Source of the DNA: Bacteroidales bacterium
GTDB taxonomy: Bacteria > Bacteroidota > Bacteroidia > Bacteroidales > F082
Reading direction: 5' to 3'
NCBI GenBank assembly: GCA_017616675.1
Contig: JAFZXR010000015.1
Location: forward strand, 1 to 18,752
DNA length: 18,752 nt
Positions 14,303-18,752 of the stretch are shown here, in pieces (position 1 is the stretch's first letter; each line of letters begins with the position of its first letter). The notes beneath the pieces are model-generated. The model had not been told where the DNA came from. It searched no databases and worked only from the letters and a program-made list of their open reading frames with translations. The position numbers and the translations under genes were made by a program.

Positions 14303-14445
14303 CCGTTTTGGAAAAGGGAATGCCGTGCAAATCGGCGACAGTACCCGCTGCTGTGAGTCCGGCGTAAAGGCCTGTCGATCAAGCCACTGTCGAAAGATGG
14401 GAAGGCGACAGGCTCGGACGAGTCAGAAGACCTTGCCAGGCGTTA
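14303..14445 (+). promoter_or_regulatory. Cobalamin (adenosylcobalamin) riboswitch
   Basis: The conserved blocks occur in order: AAAAGGGAATGCCGTGCAAA (14312-14331), CGACAGTACCCGCTGCTGTGA (~14336-14356), GCCACTG (14383-14389), GGGAAGG (14399-14405) and the B12-box sequence GACGAGTCAGAAGACC (14417-14432). GCCTGTCG (14370-14377) pairs perfectly with CGACAGGC (14406-14413). The closing helix (AACCGTTTTGG with CCAGGCGTT) is weak, with wobbles and bulges. No T-run terminator follows, so control is probably at translation start: high cobamide would repress the protein encoded from 14482. Confidence 0.95.
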
Positions 14446-14481
14446 TAGTTAAATTTATTTCGGGATTAAAATTAAATTAAA

Positions 14482-17397
14482 ATGAAAAAGTGTTTCTTTT
14501 TAACACTGTCGCTGTTATTTGCGACACTCGTAAATGCTCAATTATCAGGCACTTACACAGTCAACAGTAATTCTTCTCAAAACCCAAACTACACCTCACT
14601 CAGCGCGGCGGCGACTGCATTGGAAGCTGGCGTGTCGGGACAAGTGGTTTTTGAAATCGCGCCGGGAACCTATGAGGAGTATGTGACAATTAATCAAATC
14701 AATGGTGCTTCGGCAACAAACAGAGTGATTTTCAGAGGCATGGGCGCTGATAATCAGCAAGTTGTGGTTACCAGCAACGCCGGCTACACCGACAACAGCA
14801 CCATCAAACTCAACGGCACCGACTACATCACCTTCGAAAACATGACAGTGACAACCACATCGACTGTTAAAGCACGATTGCTTGTGTGTGACGGACAGAC
14901 CGACTACAACCGCTTTGAAAATGTGCGTTTTGTCGGAGCAGTTTCAACAACCAACCTCGATGGCGATAAAAACCTCGTTTATTACACCAGCGGCGAGTGG
15001 GTTTGCCATGACAACGAGTTTGTGGGCTGCCATTTCGGAAACGGCTACGTAGCACTTTATTATCAAGGTAAAAACATCTACACGCTCAACGACGGAGTGT
15101 TGGTCGAAAACTGCACTTTCCTCAACCAGTCGTTCAAGGGCGTCTATATCTCTTTCACCGATAATGCTATTGTGCGCGGCAACACCATCACCAACCACAC
15201 ACATGATGTCTTGACTAACTATCACGCTATGGATTTTCTCCGCATCCGTTACAACAGCATCATCGAAAACAACGTGATGAACGTGACGAGAAACTCAAAC
15301 TATGCGACGGTTTTTGAGACTCGTCCGGCAATGGGAACAGCCAATCAGCCCGTCATCATCAGAAACAATATCATCAACTTTGTTTGCAATGTAAACAGCA
15401 GCTACTGCGTCAATTTAGACGACAGTAACAGCGAATACGTTTATTTCGTCAACAACACCGTGAAATGCAGCGGCACGAGCAACTGCGGCAGCATTTTCGT
15501 GGAGAATAGCTGGCAGAATCTGCATATCTACAACAATTTGATAGTTAATGAATGCAGCGGCTATGTTTTCCGTTTCCAAAACTATGTTGATAATCGTTTT
15601 TGCGACTACAATAGAATTGCTTTTTCAGGAGAAAATATTGGTAGAATCGGCACCATCGATAATGCCACTCTGAGTGACTGGACTGCAGGAACCGGCTTTG
15701 ACGCACATTCGGCACTTTGTATACCTAACTTTGTGGGTAACAACGACTTGCATATTACAAGTGCCGATGGTTTAACAGTAGCAAATCCGCTTTCATATGT
15801 AACAACCGACATCGACGGACAAAACCGTTCGGCGACGGCGCCTTGCGCCGGAGCCGACGAGTTCGCTTCAGGCACAAACCTGCCGCCAGTTGTAGCAAAT
15901 TCTGTAAACAACATCACTTTTGAAACATATCCGGCCAGCCAGACCGTCGATTTAACCAACACTTTCAACGATCCTGACGATCCGAATGAAAATATTGTCA
16001 TTTCGGTGGCTTCAAACAGCAATCCTTCGCTCGTTTCGGCTACTTTGAACGGCAGAATTCTGACCGTGACACGTCTTGTGGCAACTGGCGGAACAGCAAC
16101 AATCACTTTGAATGCCGAGAGCGCAGGACAGTCGGTGCAGACATCATTCTCAGTGGAATGCGTAGCAGAAGACCTCCCTCCTGTAGTGGCTAACCAGCTC
16201 GCTCCAATCAACTTCACGAGCTACCCGCAAACGTTGAGTTTCGACCTCAGCAACACCTTCGACGACCCTGACAACAACAATGAATTCATTGAAATCGAAG
16301 TACAGAGCTGCCCTTCGGAAATCACTGCTACAATCGACGACGATGACATGCTTTTCGTGAGCAGAACAACCGCCAGCGCATTCACCAACAAGACTTTAGT
16401 CATCCGCGCCACAAGCAATGGCAAATACGTCGACATGAACGTGAGCGTTTCGGGTGTTGAAGTTCAGATTGTCGTCGGAACAGCTACTTTCGACGATGTT
16501 GCGCTCAACGGCAGCGGCATCTGGACCGGAGAAAACGAGAACAACGAGATGTTCAGTGGCGGCTGGCTTTTCACCAATACATATTGGCCTGAGTATTCAG
16601 CATGGGGCGGTTTCACAGCATCAAATCATACCGATTTGACACAAACTGGGTTGAGCGCGCAATATACAGCAGCTACTGGCGCCGGCTACGACGGCTCAAC
16701 ACAATACGGTGTGGCATACGTGATGGGCTACGGCGTTCCCACCGACGTCTACGCCGCTGACGGACAGGAGCACACAGTGACAGGATTCTACGTCACAAAC
16801 AATCTCTGGGCCTATCAAAGCATCACCGAAGGCGACTATAGCTCAACGCCTTTCGGCGGAACAAGCGGCAACGATCCGGATTGGTTCAAGCTCACCGCGA
16901 TTGGTAAAAATACAGCAGGACAGACTGTTGGCACAGCCGAGTTCTATCTCGCCGACTATCGTTTCGACAACAATGAAGAAGACTACGTCGTCGATACTTG
17001 GGAATGGTTCGACCTCAGTCCGCTCGGCGCAGTCCACACCATCTCATTCGAACTCTCATCAACGAAAAACAACGAATACGGCATACTCACGCCATCTTAT
17101 TTCTGCATTGAAAACTTCAACGGCGAGGCTCCGACACCTCCCACTCCACCTCAAGGAATTGATGAAAACGAAAATGTCGCAATTTTGATTTATCCGAATC
17201 CTGCACATGATTATATCCATGTAGGGGCAAATAATGATTCACCTGTACAACGCATTGATTTATATGATATTACAGGCCGCAAGGTTCTGTCATCAACCGA
17301 AAAGGAAATCAATGTCAGCACATTGCCGAAAGGCGTTTATTTCGTCACAGTTTTTATTGAAAATCAACAAATTATTGAAAAAATCATCGTAAAATAG
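14482..17397 (+). CDS. Cobalamin-regulated T9SS cargo: beta-helix + two Ig-like modules + DUF4465, 971 aa
   Basis: A signal peptide (residues 1-19, ending VNAQ) is followed by a right-handed parallel beta-helix (~20-460) with repeated 'N-N-I/V-hydrophobic' turns such as VENCTFLNQSFKGVYIS, IRNNIINFV and YNNLIVNE. Two homologous modules of about 95 aa begin at 466 and 564. Each starts LPPVVAN, then F-x(2)-YP and a DL(T/S)NTF(N/D)DPD segment, resembling cadherin/Ig-like repeats. A DUF4465 domain spans ~666-882, with TATFDDVALNGSGIWTGE, FSGGWLFTN, YYVTNN-type strands and SYFCIENFNG. A TPPTPP linker leads to a T9SS type A sorting domain (~898-971: LIYPNPAHDYIHV, LYDITGRKV, LPKGVYFVTV). The riboswitch directly upstream ties it to vitamin B12. 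DUF4465 proteins are, as I recall, often B12-regulated and include cobamide-binding surface proteins (BtuH type). I infer cobamide capture at the cell surface. Confidence 0.88.
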   Translation: MKKCFFLTLSLLFATLVNAQLSGTYTVNSNSSQNPNYTSLSAAATALEAGVSGQVVFEIAPGTYEEYVTINQINGASATNRVIFRGMGADNQQVVVTSNAGYTDNSTIKLNGTDYITFENMTVTTTSTVKARLLVCDGQTDYNRFENVRFVGAVSTTNLDGDKNLVYYTSGEWVCHDNEFVGCHFGNGYVALYYQGKNIYTLNDGVLVENCTFLNQSFKGVYISFTDNAIVRGNTITNHTHDVLTNYHAMDFLRIRYNSIIENNVMNVTRNSNYATVFETRPAMGTANQPVIIRNNIINFVCNVNSSYCVNLDDSNSEYVYFVNNTVKCSGTSNCGSIFVENSWQNLHIYNNLIVNECSGYVFRFQNYVDNRFCDYNRIAFSGENIGRIGTIDNATLSDWTAGTGFDAHSALCIPNFVGNNDLHITSADGLTVANPLSYVTTDIDGQNRSATAPCAGADEFASGTNLPPVVANSVNNITFETYPASQTVDLTNTFNDPDDPNENIVISVASNSNPSLVSATLNGRILTVTRLVATGGTATITLNAESAGQSVQTSFSVECVAEDLPPVVANQLAPINFTSYPQTLSFDLSNTFDDPDNNNEFIEIEVQSCPSEITATIDDDDMLFVSRTTASAFTNKTLVIRATSNGKYVDMNVSVSGVEVQIVVGTATFDDVALNGSGIWTGENENNEMFSGGWLFTNTYWPEYSAWGGFTASNHTDLTQTGLSAQYTAATGAGYDGSTQYGVAYVMGYGVPTDVYAADGQEHTVTGFYVTNNLWAYQSITEGDYSSTPFGGTSGNDPDWFKLTAIGKNTAGQTVGTAEFYLADYRFDNNEEDYVVDTWEWFDLSPLGAVHTISFELSSTKNNEYGILTPSYFCIENFNGEAPTPPTPPQGIDENENVAILIYPNPAHDYIHVGANNDSPVQRIDLYDITGRKVLSSTEKEINVSTLPKGVYFVTVFIENQQIIEKIIVK

Positions 17398-17426
17398 TTG
17401 CAAAAACATCTAAAAGTTACCAATAG

Positions 17427-17450
17427 TTATTAATATTTAATAATTTTCAA
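17427..17450 (+). terminator. AT-only hairpin after the DUF4465 gene, possible weak terminator
   Basis: TTATTAA (17427-17433) and TTAATAA (17437-17443) form a perfect inverted repeat with a 3-nt loop, followed by TTTTC. With no GC pairs, its strength as a terminator is doubtful. It lies in the 74-bp gap before the MarC-family gene. Confidence 0.3.
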
Positions 17451-17471
17451 CTGTCAATTTTTAATTAAAAA

Positions 17472-18053
17472 ATGTTAGGTCAGATAAACTTTATTGAGAT
17501 TTTCGGTGCCTTCTTCGTGATGGCGGCCATCATCGATATTTTCGGGTCGATACCTATTTTTGTAAGCATGAGGGAACAGAACAAAGTCATCAAGGCGGGT
17601 CAGGCCTGCCTTGTGGCTTTGGCTTTGTTTTTGACGTTTTTCTTTGCCGGTGACGGATTGCTGAAGGTTTTCGGCATCGATGCCGCATCGTTCGCTGTAG
17701 CTGGCTCGTTTGTCTTGTTTGTGCTTGCCGTTGAGATGATTCTCGGTCGTGAAATCATCAAAAACGAGAACAACAACAGCGGTGCAAGCATCGTTCCTGT
17801 GGCATTTCCACTGATAGCAGGTCCGGGTGCTCTGACAGGTCTGTTGTCATTGCGCGCCGACTACGCCATCGTCAATATTCTGATAGGTTTGCTTTTGAAT
17901 ATTGCCCTCGATTACGTCGTAATTCGCCATCTTGACAAAATTCAAAAACTATTGGGACAAAATCTGATTTTCATCCTAAGAAAATTTTTCGGTGTGATTT
18001 TGCTCGCGATTGCCGTCAACATGTTTGTCAACAACATCAAAGTTTTGATTTAA
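17472..18053 (+). CDS. MarC family integral membrane protein, 193 aa
   Basis: A small inner-membrane protein with about six hydrophobic segments (approx. residues 7-31, 43-60, 72-91, 107-125, 132-150, 168-188). The family hallmark VAFPLIAGPGALTGLL (109-124) is present, as is the N-terminal DIFGSIPIFVSM block. Despite the name, MarC proteins are not shown to confer multidrug resistance, and their transported substrate, if any, is unknown. Length is normal. No good promoter is seen in the short upstream gap, so either it reads through from the B12-regulated gene or it has an atypical promoter; if read-through occurs, its level would also depend on the upstream transcript. Confidence 0.92.
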   Translation: MLGQINFIEIFGAFFVMAAIIDIFGSIPIFVSMREQNKVIKAGQACLVALALFLTFFFAGDGLLKVFGIDAASFAVAGSFVLFVLAVEMILGREIIKNENNNSGASIVPVAFPLIAGPGALTGLLSLRADYAIVNILIGLLLNIALDYVVIRHLDKIQKLLGQNLIFILRKFFGVILLAIAVNMFVNNIKVLI

Positions 18054-18089
18054 GGAAACATTCAGCATTAGTTTTGTTAATTTTTTCAT

Positions 18090-18097
18090 TATCTTTG
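18090..18097 (+). promoter_or_regulatory. -7 promoter element of the flavodoxin gene
   Basis: TATCTTTG matches TAnnTTTG exactly and is followed by C. The start point near 18103 leaves a leader of about 13 nt to the ATG at 18116 and rules out the upstream in-frame start at 18074. The TTTG at 18073-18076 is too close to be a standard -33 box. Confidence 0.65.
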
Positions 18098-18115
18098 CAA
18101 AAAATATCATCGATA

Positions 18116-18622
18116 ATGAAAAAACTATTACTAATTTTTGCAGCAATATTAGGTCTTAATATGACTGCAAATTCACAAGAAAATAACAAAAAAGACATGA
18201 AAACACTTGTAGTTTACTTCTCAGCAACCGGCACAACAAAGGCCGCAGCTCAACGGCTAGCTAAAGAATTCAACGCCGACCTTTACGAAATCGTCCCTGA
18301 GGTGCCTTACACCGATGCCGACCTCAACTGGCGCGACAAAAACTCCCGCTCAACCCTTGAGATGAAAGACAAATCGTCACGCCCAGCTATCAAAGGCCAT
18401 TGCGACAACATCGCCGACTATGATGTGGTTTGGATTGGGTTCCCAGTTTGGTGGTACACCGCCCCGACAATTGTCAACACCTTCATTGAGGCTCACGATT
18501 TAAGCGGTAAAACGCTCAATGTCTTCGCAACCAGTGGTGGCAGCGGCGTGGAAGGCTCGGCCAACGACCTCAAGAAGGCTTATCCTCAATATAAATGGGG
18601 TGAAAGCAGGTTGATGAACTAA
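18116..18622 (+). CDS. Flavodoxin with N-terminal signal peptide, 168 aa
   Basis: An FMN-binding electron carrier or reductase domain. The FMN phosphate loop is YFSATGTTKAAAQRLA (residues 34-49). VVWIGFPVWWYTAPTIVNTF (104-123) and ATSGGSGVEGS (138-148) supply the flavin-ring and ribityl contacts typical of the flavodoxin_4 group. Residues 1-21 (MKKLLLIFAAILGLNMTANSQ) look like a cleavable signal peptide, so this copy is predicted to be exported. A second Met at residue 28 begins the flavodoxin domain exactly (MKTLVVYFSATGTT) and could give a cytoplasmic form. It is followed 40 bp later by a lipoprotein gene, which fits an envelope redox role. Confidence 0.9.
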   Translation: MKKLLLIFAAILGLNMTANSQENNKKDMKTLVVYFSATGTTKAAAQRLAKEFNADLYEIVPEVPYTDADLNWRDKNSRSTLEMKDKSSRPAIKGHCDNIADYDVVWIGFPVWWYTAPTIVNTFIEAHDLSGKTLNVFATSGGSGVEGSANDLKKAYPQYKWGESRLMN

Positions 18623-18662
18623 ACACAATCTGCAACATTAAAAACGGTAAAAGAACAATCAG

Positions 18663-18752
18663 ATGAAAAAGGCTTTAATAATTGCAGCGACACTGTTTTT
18701 CGCTGCCTGTGGGAACAAATCACAAACAACAACGACAACAAACGATACTGAA
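18663..18752 (+). CDS. Lipoprotein, N-terminal part only (cut by window edge)
   Basis: Thirty codons are visible with no stop: MKKALIIAATLFFAACGNKS followed by a Thr-rich linker. The charged start, hydrophobic core and FFAAC lipobox (Cys16) make a lipoprotein signal peptide. The rest, and so the function, lies beyond the window. The 40-bp gap after the flavodoxin gene and the absence of a -7 element in it suggest co-transcription. Confidence 0.8.
   Translation, partial: MKKALIIAATLFFAACGNKSQTTTTTNDTE

Noticed and set aside
15606..16217. Open frame of 203 codons on the minus strand inside the DUF4465 gene
   Set aside because: It is the shadow of a repetitive, Ser/Thr-rich coding region. The plus-strand protein has clear domains throughout.
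18074..18115. N-terminal extension of the flavodoxin frame
   Set aside because: It includes the -7 promoter element TATCTTTG and would displace the signal peptide that starts at 18116.

Overview
The window looks like part of a chromosome from an uncultured, gut-type or anaerobic member of the order Bacteroidales. Four lines of evidence support this. Promoters repeatedly match the Bacteroidetes -7 element TAnnTTTG, and several have a TTTG box 19-21 bp upstream. Clear Shine-Dalgarno sequences are largely absent. Several proteins end in the 'YPNP...G(V/L/I)Y' C-terminal domain of the type IX secretion system (T9SS). Gene neighbours such as DUF3822-rsmD and AMP nucleosidase-holA fit Bacteroidetes. 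T9SS cargo argues against the genus Bacteroides itself. I see no insertion sequence, CRISPR array, tRNA, rRNA or prophage.

Layout. (1) 1-284: the 3' end of purL. (2) 322-467: an isolated structured non-coding RNA with its own promoter and intrinsic terminator. (3) 466-1679: an AT-rich patch with an unknown 142-aa protein and a small FN3 lipoprotein. (4) 1704-6149: housekeeping genes. These are holA and an AMP nucleosidase with overlapping stop and start codons, a divergent COG0731 radical SAM gene, then a three-gene run of a membrane-anchored protein, DUF3822 and rsmD. (5) 6149-6231: a heptamer tandem-repeat block in front of an exported C69 dipeptidase. (6) 7876-12737: envelope and secreted proteins, namely a small beta-barrel, a C10 (streptopain-like) protease with a T9SS tail, a DUF1207-like outer-membrane protein and an Asp-box beta-propeller protein with a T9SS tail. 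(7) 12800-14287: a YqhD/BdhA-type iron-containing alcohol dehydrogenase and a TfoX/Sxy N-terminal-domain protein. (8) 14292-17397: an adenosylcobalamin riboswitch controlling one very large secreted protein (beta-helix, two Ig-like modules, DUF4465, T9SS tail). (9) 17472-18752: a MarC-family membrane protein, an exported flavodoxin and the start of a lipoprotein cut by the window edge.

The most interesting unit is region 8. A B12-sensing riboswitch sits directly in front of a single T9SS-exported protein carrying DUF4465, with no btuB-type transporter beside it. I infer a cell-surface or secreted cobamide-capturing protein, a T9SS counterpart of the surface lipoproteins that Bacteroides uses for B12 uptake.

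A second theme is promoter geometry. Three divergent gene pairs (around 3500, 9630 and 12760) have overlapping face-to-face promoters built on TGCAAA/TTTGCAAA boxes 28-29 bp apart, so the -33 box of one promoter abuts the -7 box of the other. Two RNA polymerases could not occupy such a site together.
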